From a virus, in IMG/VR virus record IMGVR_UViG_3300008107_000542, positions 1-40,273 of that record: a stretch of 40,273 bases of DNA; one strand, given 5' to 3'. Of the stretch, positions 32,740-40,273 are shown piece after piece. Below the pieces are notes generated by a model. The model saw only the letters and a list, made by a program, of their open reading frames with translations, had not been told where the DNA came from and searched no databases. Positions within the stretch are counted from its first letter, which is position 1. The number at the start of each line of letters is the position of its first letter. The translations under genes and the position numbers were made by a program.

Positions 32740-33354
32740 CTACCAGGTAATAAACTTATATAGCTCTTTTGCGTAGAGCTCGTGAGGTTTTCCTCCATGA
32801 TGCCAATACTGCGCCAGTGAGTTTTGATGTCCTTCTCTCACATACTTGGGATAAAAGGCATTGTAAGAATTATCAAAGTCCATGTAACGGGATCCGTCTA
32901 TTAATTTTAAGTAAAAGTCAGTCCATCGATCTCTTTTAGCAAAGTGCATAGTATTACACATGACATAAGGAATGTCCATTGACTTAAAATAAGATTGCAT
33001 TTGGTGAGCAAGATTTAAACTTTGTATTTCTAAATATGATTGATTTGATGCCATGAACTTTTGATAGAATGGTATTATACGTTTTTCCCAATCAGCGTTT
33101 CCGTTAAATCCAGGATTTAATCTATAGAATACATTATTAGTGTTTCCAAACCAAGAGTTAGTTTCAGATATAATGTATTTTGTTCCTAGCTCTGAAGGTA
33201 TTTCCATACGTATACTTTCAGTCCATGCAACGCATATAAACAAATCCATAGTTGATACGTCATATTCTTTATGCAACCATTCTAGTACAGACCTAGCTAT
33301 AGTAGGATTAGCCGATCCCGGAGACGAAATATTAATAGGTCTACGACCCAACAT
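32740..33354 (-). CDS. SGNH-hydrolase-like protein, damaged 5' end
   Basis: From the first canonical start (ATG 33354) 204 residues. Blocks 'PINISSPGSANPTIARSVLEWL' and 'DLFICVAWTESIRMEIP' resemble blocks II and III of SGNH-type esterases found in phages. The same frame stays open upstream to 33438 without ATG, GTG or TTG and encodes SHAAGSEIDGKLDSDFNRNNSFG, which looks like the catalytic block I (GDSHxxG). A TGA precedes it. The normal start therefore seems lost, and the upstream gene also ends early here. If only the internal ATG is used, the catalytic Ser is missing. Possible role: esterase acting on surface sugars. Confidence 0.6.
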   Translation of the reverse strand: MLGRRPINISSPGSANPTIARSVLEWLHKEYDVSTMDLFICVAWTESIRMEIPSELGTKYIISETNSWFGNTNNVFYRLNPGFNGNADWEKRIIPFYQKFMASNQSYLEIQSLNLAHQMQSYFKSMDIPYVMCNTMHFAKRDRWTDFYLKLIDGSRYMDFDNSYNAFYPKYVREGHQNSLAQYWHHGGKPHELYAKELYKFITW

Positions 33355-33413
33355 ACTTGCTAATAAGTTCCCGAATGAGTTATTTCTGTTAAAATCAGAA
33401 TCTAATTTTCCAT

Positions 33414-34514
33414 CTATTTCTGAGCCGGCTGCATGACTTCATAACTTTCGTCCCAAAAATCTGAAAATGTTTTAAAGCCCATTCTTTTAGCATATTCTAT
33501 AGTATGAGGAGGTGCTACTAATATAAAAGGACGCTTATATCTTATGGCTTGATATAATTTTTCGCTGTAATTACCACAATGCTGTGCAAATCTTGTTTCA
33601 TTAATTACATCACAAAAACTATCATTGTAAAAATTTTCTAATGGATTTAATCTAGGATTATTAATTGCAGGAGTTTCATAGATAGTATAATCATCTGTCA
33701 CTGGATAATGAGATGCTGTATTATCAGTTATTTCTACTAAAGCTTTAGCTTTGATATCTAAACATACTGGAGAATGATAATTTAAAATTTCTAATCCAGA
33801 GTTAAGTTGATCATATAGTTCTTTATTTGTTTTTTTCCATTGATGTAGAGGAAAAAATAAATCATGTGAAAATGCTTGGTTATTACAATTAAAATACCAA
33901 CTGTAGTTAGAAGAAACTGTTGATAAGAATGCAGTAATTAGATGACGATGTTTTGTGTATCGCCAATTTACACAAATAAATTTTTTAGTAAATTTGTTAT
34001 TAGGAAAACTCTCAAATAAAGAATAATTTTTTAAAAATAGATCATTTGTTACTAACTTCATCATCTTTGTATAATGTGGATGATAGTGAGCTGCTTTGTA
34101 ATCACAGGTATTTACTATTACTTTTTTTAAACCATTACGTGTAATATATTCTTTAATACTTTCTAACTCATCAGCTCGCATTTCTTGTACATTTGTTTCA
34201 AAAGGAAATTCACTGTAAAATCCTCTGTTGTGATGATACTGTTCTTTACGAGAACAAATAGGTTCGTATAAGAAAAAATGCAAACCTAAATTATTCATAA
34301 TTGATATGTCGTCAATACTATGACTGATATTTTTTAATCCCGTTAATTCTCCGTTACCCATGTAAACAAACACAGGCACATGAGGAGCCAGGCCTGAAGA
34401 ATTTCTAACCTGCTTCATAAAAAGATTTGCATCTGTTTCAGCGCGGTTTGACATGCCCGGAATATTAAACCAATGTAGTTGTGTTAATTCGTGCTCAGGG
34501 GGGCTAGTAATCAA
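33414..34514 (-). CDS. Putative glycosyltransferase (paralogue 1)
   Basis: A 366-residue protein. 'KKFICVNWRYTKHRHLITAFL' and the C-terminal 'NYSEKLYQAIRYKRPFILVAPPHTIEYAKRMGFKTFSDFWDESYE' are shared with the minus-strand gene at 38639-39494. The latter block resembles the donor-binding part of GT10-type fucosyltransferases (E.....TEK.Y.A......P). Only 8 residues follow DESYE, against more than 50 in the paralogue, so the C-terminus may be cut short. It overlaps the downstream end of the oxygenase-like gene by four bases. Confidence 0.65.
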   Translation of the reverse strand: MITSPPEHELTQLHWFNIPGMSNRAETDANLFMKQVRNSSGLAPHVPVFVYMGNGELTGLKNISHSIDDISIMNNLGLHFFLYEPICSRKEQYHHNRGFYSEFPFETNVQEMRADELESIKEYITRNGLKKVIVNTCDYKAAHYHPHYTKMMKLVTNDLFLKNYSLFESFPNNKFTKKFICVNWRYTKHRHLITAFLSTVSSNYSWYFNCNNQAFSHDLFFPLHQWKKTNKELYDQLNSGLEILNYHSPVCLDIKAKALVEITDNTASHYPVTDDYTIYETPAINNPRLNPLENFYNDSFCDVINETRFAQHCGNYSEKLYQAIRYKRPFILVAPPHTIEYAKRMGFKTFSDFWDESYEVMQPAQK

Positions 34515-35011
34515 AGCAGTTCTCCTGTAATCTGAAGTGTATATCTATCTTCTACTCCTATATTACTAGCTGCATGAGGAACATCATATTGCCAGAAAAA
34601 ATAGTCGCCTGCTTTCCAATTTACATAGCCAACATCTGCTATTTCTAAATAATGTCCGGGTTGCCAATCTTCTAACATAATTAAAACTCTACAGACATTT
34701 GTTGGAACTGCATTAAACAATTTAGTATAAGTTCTAAAATGGTCAGTATGAGTAGGCATTATTTCTAGGGTACTCATTTTATAAAAATTATATGTTTGAT
34801 TTTTTAAACCAAATATATTGTTAAACTTTTCTACCCAACTTGGCAATGGGTTTTTACTGTCATACATTGATCCTGTAAAACTTTTTATACAGTCATAACC
34901 TTTTTCTTTCCACTGGGCAATTTCTTGTTCAGTTACTGGTTGTTTAACGTAAGAAAAAGTCCTATAACTTTTATCCCAAAAAGGATTAACATGTCCAGTA
35001 TAAAAGTTCAT
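34511..35011 (-). CDS. 2-oxoglutarate/Fe(II) oxygenase-like (double-stranded beta helix) protein
   Basis: A 166-residue protein. The iron ligands HxD...H are visible as His88 and Asp90 in MPTHTDHF and His146 in DVPHAASN; Arg156 (RYTLQITG) could hold 2-oxoglutarate. The region between, 'RVLIMLEDWQPGHYLEI', fits the central strands. It resembles aspartyl/asparaginyl hydroxylase-type folds. Substrate is unknown; its neighbours suggest a small molecule or sugar. It overlaps both neighbours by four bases. Confidence 0.7.
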   Translation of the reverse strand: MNFYTGHVNPFWDKSYRTFSYVKQPVTEQEIAQWKEKGYDCIKSFTGSMYDSKNPLPSWVEKFNNIFGLKNQTYNFYKMSTLEIMPTHTDHFRTYTKLFNAVPTNVCRVLIMLEDWQPGHYLEIADVGYVNWKAGDYFFWQYDVPHAASNIGVEDRYTLQITGELL

Positions 35012-35985
35012 GTATGCTTCCTTTGTATGTCAAGGGTGACACAATGAAAGCCTCCACCTAATGTACGCTGTTGCCTCATTGGTAGCATTGCACATTCAAT
35101 ACCATATTTTTCTAATTCTTTACGTAGGTTGTGTTGATTTTCTTCTAATGCAACTAGATTAGGATTAACACTGAACAAATTCATATTAATCCATGTGCTA
35201 GCATTACAGTAACCAGGATAATGTCCAATATCAATAGGTTCAGGACACCATATGTAGTCCCATGACTGTAATGGTTTAGGTAACTGATCAATACTTTTAA
35301 TCCTAGCAGGATTTAACAACATTAGGCCTTCGCGAAGTAACCCGATAGTACTGTCTAAATGCATATAACTATACACACCTTCGATAGTCCAAACTTTGTT
35401 ATTAGGCAGTAACTCTTGTAGATACTCAGCGCCTTGCTTGTTGCCACTGTTACTGACTAGATAGTATAAATTATCATTGTCTCTTAAAATGTTAGCTGCA
35501 TCAAAAGCTGGCTCAGTCTCGTTAAGTGCTAGTGTGTTAGGATCTCCAAGACATTTTAAATTATATAAATCTTCGTCATGCGAACATCTAGCAATCGTTA
35601 CAACATAGTTGTTTTCAAAATGTTCTTGCAGGGCAAAATATTCATTGTGTCTTGCTTTTAATGGTTGAGGTGTTGATAAAATTAATTTATCATGTACTAA
35701 CACTCCGTCTCTAGGACAATAGTTATAGTAATTAGGAACAACATTTTTGTTTGGTCTTAATACAGTTACTCCGCAGGATTTTAAAAAAACAACAAATTTT
35801 TCTAAATCTTCATTGGCTTCATCAATAACTTGTTGTGGATAAGGTCCTACTGGAATTTCGTTGACATCTTTTACATCTGCATAATTAACAGTTCTTAAAC
35901 TAATATCGACGGAAGGTATTTTAGCATCGTCTGCAATACCAACTATAACTGTTTCTAATGGATCCCATTCATTTTTACTTAACAT
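35008..35985 (-). CDS. Glycine/inosamine amidinotransferase family protein
   Basis: A 325-residue protein of the pentein fold. The catalytic triad is visible: Asp162 in PAFDAANILR, His209 in SYMHLDST, Cys315 in LGGGFHCVTLD. Such enzymes move an amidino group from arginine to an amine, as in creatine precursor or streptomycin (StrB) synthesis. Length is a little below AGAT (about 420) and near StrB. It sits with an aminotransferase-like and a radical SAM gene, as in aminosugar or aminocyclitol pathways. A guanidino-sugar for a surface glycan is an inference. It overlaps the next upstream gene by 11 bases. Confidence 0.85.
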   Translation of the reverse strand: MLSKNEWDPLETVIVGIADDAKIPSVDISLRTVNYADVKDVNEIPVGPYPQQVIDEANEDLEKFVVFLKSCGVTVLRPNKNVVPNYYNYCPRDGVLVHDKLILSTPQPLKARHNEYFALQEHFENNYVVTIARCSHDEDLYNLKCLGDPNTLALNETEPAFDAANILRDNDNLYYLVSNSGNKQGAEYLQELLPNNKVWTIEGVYSYMHLDSTIGLLREGLMLLNPARIKSIDQLPKPLQSWDYIWCPEPIDIGHYPGYCNASTWINMNLFSVNPNLVALEENQHNLRKELEKYGIECAMLPMRQQRTLGGGFHCVTLDIQRKHT

Positions 35986-36565
35986 TGAACACCTTCATTT
36001 TTGATATATCAGGATAATCTGCATTACTCCATTTTTTTGGAGTTAAATCTTTTACTTGATTGAATTTTTCTATACCTAGCTCTGCTGTTTCAGGAGTCAT
36101 ATAATAATGATAACCAAACATATCAACGTCCTGTTCTTTCCAAGGCATGTCTTGAAGTCGACCGTCATAACTCATTTTTTTAAGAGTCTGCGCAGAAGAA
36201 TAATTATCAGTAAGAATAATTCCGCCTCGTCCTAGGTTAAGATGTTTTTTATATTGGAAACTTAAACACATAAATGTATCCGGCACGTAGCTGTTTTCTT
36301 TCCATAAAACTGCTGCATCAATAACATTAGTATTACCAATAAAATAATAGTCTTGCCATATTGAGTCTGCAAATTCCCAGGACAAGCCTAATTTTTCAAA
36401 TGTCATTGGTATAGACAGATAGGTATGTGTAGGACAGGTTACTAACCTAGGATTTATATGTCGTAGACAAAGTTCTATAGCGTGTGTACAACTATCGGTT
36501 GCAACAGCATATTTAGAACCAAAATATTTTGCAATGGTGTTTTCAAAGTTAACTATTGGGGACAT
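35975..36565 (-). CDS. Short DegT/DnrJ/EryC1-type aminotransferase-like protein
   Basis: A 196-residue protein. 'FENTIAKYFGSKYAVATDSCTHAIELCLRH' is the N-terminal signature of PLP sugar aminotransferases, and 'LSFQYKKHLNLGRGGIILTD' is the region with the PLP-binding Lys (106/107). It is about half the usual length (370), lacking most of the C-terminal domain. It may be a compact phage form, as several neighbours are, or incomplete. In sugar pathways it would add an amino group for the amidinotransferase. It overlaps the radical SAM gene by 17 bases. Confidence 0.7.
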   Translation of the reverse strand: MSPIVNFENTIAKYFGSKYAVATDSCTHAIELCLRHINPRLVTCPTHTYLSIPMTFEKLGLSWEFADSIWQDYYFIGNTNVIDAAVLWKENSYVPDTFMCLSFQYKKHLNLGRGGIILTDNYSSAQTLKKMSYDGRLQDMPWKEQDVDMFGYHYYMTPETAELGIEKFNQVKDLTPKKWSNADYPDISKMKVFNVK

Positions 36566-38069
36566 TTTCTTTTATGTTCTTAATACTAGAGATTGGAATT
36601 ACTACATTAGAGTGCATTGCTGCCTTTTCAGGAATAGCTTCCATTTTTGAAATATTTGGAACTTCTACTTCGTACTCTTTAAAATTACCCCAATGACCTT
36701 GGCCTCTATATCTATACTGAAAGGTAAAATCTATTGTGTTATTTAAAATTCTTTCTTCTTCTAAAAGAACATTAAAGTCGTCACCACTTCTGCCAGCTTC
36801 AACATCCCATGTTGGTTTAGCTAACTTCCTTGCTCGCTTTGCAGTATTACTCATCATGCGACTATAATCCTGAGCATAGAATGGTCCTTTACGACCTCTA
36901 GGCGGAGGCTCTCTTTCGTCGTAGGGATTATCAATTTGATCAAATTTGTATTTAAAATCAGCAGTCCATTGACCGTCATCTGAAATTTTAAATTTAAATA
37001 ATGCGTTATACATTCCTGGACCGTATTGGGTTCCAAATTCTTTTAGATCAATTGTGGGATTAAATAAAATTTCAGCTTCATACCCGCCTCGAGTTTTCCA
37101 TAGCATACGGAAAAATGGCCACATCTCATTTACTAGTGCATCAGCAAAAGGATTAAGATTAGGTTTAATTATATTGTAATCAAACTTTTCATATTCAATT
37201 TCTTTTATAAGGTATGGATTGTTTAATTGTATTTTATAGTGCTCTTTAGCTAGATTAAATCTTACAGGGTATCCAAAAGGTACTTCAGTACATCCCGTCA
37301 TTAAATCTAGGAACATATGGAGTGTCTTTACTCTGGTCATAACATGTGTACCACCTTTGGTAAAATCACTAGTGATCCAATGTCCTTGATATTTTTGTGC
37401 GCTGATATTAAACTTATGTGTATTCTGCCCAACAATAGTTTCCGGTCCTAGACCGTAGCCTACACCGGCGCCAACATTGTTGATATTCATGTCACGCATA
37501 CGCCACAACAGAGTCATGCTATCAGCAAAGTCTTGTAGCGTTTCTGTAGGGAATCCTACGATCCAGTTTGTAGCAGCATAGATACCAACTTCCTTACCAT
37601 CGCGGAAGTTCTGTTCCATTTCTGCAATAGTAACACCTTTGGCCATGTCGTCTAATACGCTTTGACTGCCGCTTTCAATACCGTAGTTTAGCATAATGCA
37701 GCCTCCGGCTTTTAGATCTTTAAAATACTCTAGATCCATGCGGCCATCACAACGAGCATAACCTGTCCAATTAATTTTAAGACCTTTAGCTTCAACTGCT
37801 TTACAAAATGCACGTAGTTCTTTTAAATTGCCGTTAACAAGACTATCAATGAACCAAATAACATCAACACCTTTATTGTAGTAAAGCCATTCTATTTCAG
37901 AAATAAGATCGACTGACTGACGCTGACGATATTTCCAAAAGTGTGTTTCTTCGCAGAATGTACATTTAGCTGTACAACCTCGACTAATTTCTGTGTTAAC
38001 ACCGTTGGGTAGATCGTAAAGACTAAAGTCATATGCGGTGCTCTGCGCTTTAATTCTTGCGCCATCCAC
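36549..38069 (-). CDS. Radical SAM protein (catalytic half of a B12-binding radical SAM pair)
   Basis: A 506-residue protein. The [4Fe-4S] motif CTAKCTFC is at 32-39, and 'NYGIESGSQSVLDDMAKG' and 'ATNWIVGFPTETLQDF' are typical of the B12-dependent radical SAM family. The C-terminal 200 residues are less conserved. The first codon (GTG 38069) follows no clear Shine-Dalgarno. The frame continues upstream as 'YQRRTYKVDGARIK', overlapping the end of the B12-binding gene in another frame. The two were probably one protein, and about 100 residues seem missing between the domains. Substrate unknown. Confidence 0.8.
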   Translation of the reverse strand: MDGARIKAQSTAYDFSLYDLPNGVNTEISRGCTAKCTFCEETHFWKYRQRQSVDLISEIEWLYYNKGVDVIWFIDSLVNGNLKELRAFCKAVEAKGLKINWTGYARCDGRMDLEYFKDLKAGGCIMLNYGIESGSQSVLDDMAKGVTIAEMEQNFRDGKEVGIYAATNWIVGFPTETLQDFADSMTLLWRMRDMNINNVGAGVGYGLGPETIVGQNTHKFNISAQKYQGHWITSDFTKGGTHVMTRVKTLHMFLDLMTGCTEVPFGYPVRFNLAKEHYKIQLNNPYLIKEIEYEKFDYNIIKPNLNPFADALVNEMWPFFRMLWKTRGGYEAEILFNPTIDLKEFGTQYGPGMYNALFKFKISDDGQWTADFKYKFDQIDNPYDEREPPPRGRKGPFYAQDYSRMMSNTAKRARKLAKPTWDVEAGRSGDDFNVLLEEERILNNTIDFTFQYRYRGQGHWGNFKEYEVEVPNISKMEAIPEKAAMHSNVVIPISSIKNIKENVPNS

Positions 38070-38587
38070 TTTGTAGGTTCTTCGCTGATATAGTACATAG
38101 AAAACCCTACTACTTGAGGATTCATTTCTATTATTTCTTGTATTGCCTGTTCAAGAATTGGTTCTAATACAGGATGTATGTCTTTCATATAGGTTTCACC
38201 TAGCCAGTGCCAACTGGCTGCAGGATCCCATAGTCTAAATGGTAGTTTGTTGTTAGGGATCCAATCTTCTTGATGGGCACGATATGCCTTAACATTAAGA
38301 TCCATAATAAGAGTTTCATATCCTGCACTCTTGGCTACACCACTTAATCTAGCAAGACTAAATGGCGGCATATAAGGACTCCATTCTGGACATAATACCA
38401 ATACTAGTTTAGTGTTTCTAGTTTTGTAGTCTACATAAACAGGAGTGAGATTTTTCTGTACTGTTGGTTTTGCATAGGGAGCAATCGCCTTCATCATAGA
38501 CATATGACGTGCGTCTGCTAGATCTTCTGGCGGCTTTTCGGGGAGGACTACTTCTTTTTTAGCAAGTCCTTGTAGATTAAAATCCAA
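37892..38587 (-). CDS. B12-binding domain protein (N-terminal half, out-of-frame tail)
   Basis: A 231-residue protein. 'LVLCPEWSPYMPPFSLARLSGVAKSAGYETLIMDLN' is the start of a B12-binding-type Rossmann domain. 'NPQVVGFSMYYISEEPTKW' is a later strand. From about residue 170 the sequence is the radical SAM region read in the wrong frame, so this tail is probably not native. The usual GGP and GE elements at the end of the domain are missing. Start TTG 38587 has AGGAG (38599-38595) seven bases ahead and a late-type promoter box, so expression looks real. Confidence 0.65.
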   Translation of the reverse strand: MDFNLQGLAKKEVVLPEKPPEDLADARHMSMMKAIAPYAKPTVQKNLTPVYVDYKTRNTKLVLVLCPEWSPYMPPFSLARLSGVAKSAGYETLIMDLNVKAYRAHQEDWIPNNKLPFRLWDPAASWHWLGETYMKDIHPVLEPILEQAIQEIIEMNPQVVGFSMYYISEEPTKWMAQELKRRAPHMTLVFTIYPTVLTQKLVEVVQLNVHSAKKHTFGNIVSVSQSILFLK

Positions 38588-38605
38588 TATAATTCTCCTA
38601 TCAAA

Positions 38606-38613
38606 TATTTAAC
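38606..38613 (-). promoter_or_regulatory. T4-like late promoter variant (minus strand)
   Basis: Reading the minus strand: GTTAAATA, inside a 17-base match (16 identical) to the segment around the plus-strand late promoter at 1777-1793. It lies 18 bases before the TTG 38587 start and overlaps its Shine-Dalgarno region, so the radical SAM operon is probably late. Confidence 0.5.
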
Positions 38614-38638
38614 AGTTTTAATTTTAACCGTTTTTTTT

Positions 38639-39148
38639 CTAAACTCCGGTCTGATCTAAACGATACTGAGTTTTTTCCATTAATACTCGATAATTATGAT
38701 CAAGGATATCTTTGATATCCGTCTGCCATTTAATCCAATGATCATCTGTAAAATCACATAGACGTAGGACTTCTTTCCAAATCATTTCTAATCTTAAATG
38801 ATCGTCAAGTTCACTGTCATAACTTTCGTCAATCAAAGGACTAAAAGTTTTATATCCTAGCTTTTTTAAATACTGTAAAGAAAATGGTCTTGATGCTAAA
38901 ATAAAAGGGTGCTTTAGTGCGATTGGTCTAAATGTTTTTTCTGTTAAAAATACAGAATCTCCGGCATCTATAAACGGAAAAAAATCATTATGGTCTTGAA
39001 AAAATAAAGTTTCAGTAACTAAACTAAAATAACTATCGCTGTGATAAGTTAAATCTTCAAGTCTTACATCAATTGGATTGTATCGATCGTCTGGTACATT
39101 AAGACGTAAGGGAAATATATCTTGATATCTCGTGAACAATTTCCACAT
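38639..39148 (-). CDS. Putative glycosyltransferase (paralogue 2), 3' fragment
   Basis: 169 residues from the first ATG (39148), but the frame is open upstream to 39328 and includes 'KLFCCLNKQLREHRARIFYKILDD', matching the KKFICVNWRYTKHRH region of the paralogue at 33414-34514. 'FLTEKTFRPIALKHPFILASRPFSLQYLKKLGYKTFSPLIDESYD' is the conserved C-terminal block. The true protein begins in the fragment at 39303-39494 and is broken at an A8 run. It may be rescued by transcript slippage. GT10-like donor binding is an inference. Confidence 0.6.
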   Translation of the reverse strand: MWKLFTRYQDIFPLRLNVPDDRYNPIDVRLEDLTYHSDSYFSLVTETLFFQDHNDFFPFIDAGDSVFLTEKTFRPIALKHPFILASRPFSLQYLKKLGYKTFSPLIDESYDSELDDHLRLEMIWKEVLRLCDFTDDHWIKWQTDIKDILDHNYRVLMEKTQYRLDQTGV

Positions 39149-39302
39149 TCTTTTGTACTCCGACAGTCCTGATAATCGTTGTATTACATCTAGACCGTAT
39201 TCAAAAGATGAGTAAGTTTTTTCTAAAAAATTGTCGTCAAGTATTTTATAAAAAATACGTGCTCGATGTTCTCTTAACTGTTTGTTAAGACAGCAAAATA
39301 AT

Positions 39303-39494
39303 TTAGATTTTTTTTGAATGAGCTGAAGTTAGATATACATAGGAAACACTATAATCATTTATCTGTCTAATAATTCGATGAATTTTTCTTATATGATCAA
39401 AATAAACTGCTTCGTTTATATTGTCAAATAGAATTATTTTATAACCGTCTTTAATTGCTGCTTTAATAGAATCTGTTATTGGCTCTGTATCCAT
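39303..39494 (-). pseudogene. Putative glycosyltransferase (paralogue 2), 5' fragment
   Basis: 63 residues from ATG 39494; the frame is open to 39635 without ATG, GTG or TTG, adding 'TFYVYAGTYSHCSFPKM' and similar. It ends at 39303 just after the A8 run (39308-39315). Removing one A joins it directly to the frame of the 3' fragment as 'LTSAHSKKSKLFCCLNKQ'. Both fragments therefore belong to one gene. The lack of a normal start adjoins an A10 run at the end of the upstream dehydrogenase gene. Confidence 0.6.
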
Positions 39495-39613
39495 TTTAGG
39501 AAAAGAACAATGAGAATATGTTCCGGCATAAACGTAAAATGTTTCTCGGCCAATGATACCGATTACATCTGTTAGAAATTCAATGTTATGACCAACGGTC
39601 TGTTGATCTAAAA

Positions 39614-40273
39614 TTAATTTTTTTTTTGACGAGAATTACCGTAATGTATTACTTCAAAGTTGGCGCCATCAACAGTTTTTAATTTTCGCCAAGGGTCTAT
39701 TACTATAGAACCTGTAGGGAATACCACGTGATTTACCCATTTGTCCCAATACCCGATAAGGTAAACTTCAGTCCACTCAGGTTTAAGATCTAGATCGTTA
39801 GTATGCACATCATAATAATTTACAGTACCGCCTAGTTTTTCAATGTAATGTCCTACCAACAGACTAGGACTTCCATTAGTATAGTGTACTCCCGGCTTGT
39901 ATGCTTTACCTACTATGGTAATATTTTTGCCGTAGGAAATACATTTTTTAGCAATACGTTCTGATTGTACTTCTCTAGCTGTCATAATAGCATCAAACAA
40001 ATCATAGCCTAGATCAAGTTTATCTGCTAGATATCTTAATGCTATATTATCTCTAGGATGGCATGCGCCCCCATCACCTAATCCCGCTTTCATGTATGCA
40101 GGACCCATAATGCGATACGAACTTTTTGCCAAGGCGTCAGTTACTACATCGACATTGATATTACCATTTGTTTCAGCAACATCTTGTATCATGTTAACTA
40201 ATGCTAATTTAGTACTGATAAATGTATTATAAAAAATCTTAATTGATTCTGCTTCGTCCCAAGTTCCAACTTC
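39614..40273 (-). CDS. UDP-glucose/GDP-mannose dehydrogenase family, C-terminal part
   Basis: 220 residues visible; the 5' end lies outside the window, with the frame open to 40273. 'SIKIFYNTFISTKLALVNMIQD' is the middle-domain helix. GDGGACHPRD holds the catalytic Cys (usual form GGxCFPKD). 'NITIVGKAYKPGVHYTNGSPSLLVGHYI' and 'GSIVIDPWRKLK' are the C-terminal UDP-binding domain, so this copy is more complete than the one at 15078. It oxidises a nucleotide sugar to a uronate-type sugar and probably feeds the glycosyltransferases beside it. Confidence 0.88.
   Translation of the reverse strand, partial: EVGTWDEAESIKIFYNTFISTKLALVNMIQDVAETNGNINVDVVTDALAKSSYRIMGPAYMKAGLGDGGACHPRDNIALRYLADKLDLGYDLFDAIMTAREVQSERIAKKCISYGKNITIVGKAYKPGVHYTNGSPSLLVGHYIEKLGGTVNYYDVHTNDLDLKPEWTEVYLIGYWDKWVNHVVFPTGSIVIDPWRKLKTVDGANFEVIHYGNSRQKKN

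Noticed and set aside
33400-33413. SGNH gene start ATG 33413 with a one-base deletion in an A-run
   Set aside because: Possible, but the open frame continues upstream with a catalytic-block-like SHAAGSE, so loss of the 5' end is the better explanation.
38610-38638. Plus-strand terminator (AACAGTT...AACCGTT then T-run)
   Set aside because: The stem has a mismatch and no plus-strand gene ends here.

Overview
The window looks like part of the genome of a lytic, T4-superfamily myovirus, probably from an aquatic proteobacterial host. The DNA is AT-rich and genes are packed end to end, many sharing ATGA or TAATG stop/start overlaps. It encodes a T4-type family B DNA polymerase with all exonuclease and polymerase motifs, a probable gp45-type sliding clamp, a DsbA-like late-transcription protein, a T4 RNase H/FEN-type nuclease, ThyX, and many small conserved myovirus proteins. 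Two T4-like late promoter motifs (GATAAATA) occur on the plus strand and one variant on the minus strand. The host cannot be named from this window. No tRNA, rRNA, CRISPR array or insertion sequence was seen, and no stretch over 300 bases lacks a gene.

Plus strand, 1-4296: two proteins of unknown function, then a late promoter and an 828-residue LysM-containing protein rich in short tandem repeats, ending at a strong terminator. 4350-8635: a consensus sigma70 promoter followed by a DsbA-like protein, a membrane protein, DNA polymerase, the probable clamp (own promoter) and a small DUF2061 membrane protein. 8628-19555: a TGT/DpdA-like transglycosylase, a GT-B glycosyltransferase, a cupin, a phosphoribosyltransferase, a short sugar-nucleotide dehydrogenase, FolE, a HIT protein and QueE, mixed with small unknown genes. 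DpdA-like, FolE and QueE together point to synthesis of a 7-deazaguanine base and its insertion into phage DNA. QueD and QueC are not in the window. 19555-22392: FEN/RNase H-type nuclease and small conserved genes. 22409-24824: a MoxR AAA+ ATPase and a VWA-like metallopeptidase-fold protein, each with its own perfect sigma70 promoter. 24824-27240: small genes including tandem paralogues, then ThyX.

Minus strand, 27198-40273: the strand switches at a tail-to-tail overlap with thyX. The rest is a cassette for sugars and small-molecule modification. It holds a sugar-nucleotide dehydrogenase (5' end outside the window), two paralogous putative glycosyltransferases, a B12-binding/radical SAM pair, a short DegT-type aminotransferase, an amidinotransferase, a 2-oxoglutarate oxygenase-like protein, an SGNH-like protein, and a 1542-residue protein made of tandem degenerate glycosyltransferase-like units beside a single-domain relative with an intact DGD motif. 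The likely role is remodelling virion or host surface glycans.

The minus-strand cassette shows several breaks: an out-of-frame join between B12-binding and radical SAM domains, a damaged junction between a glycosyltransferase and the SGNH-like gene, a frameshift at an A8 run, and a hybrid repeat unit that fits a 79-codon deletion. These may be real decay or recombination in a fast-changing region, or assembly errors; raw reads would decide. The strongest items for follow-up are the tandem-unit protein and the 7-deazaguanine DNA modification set.
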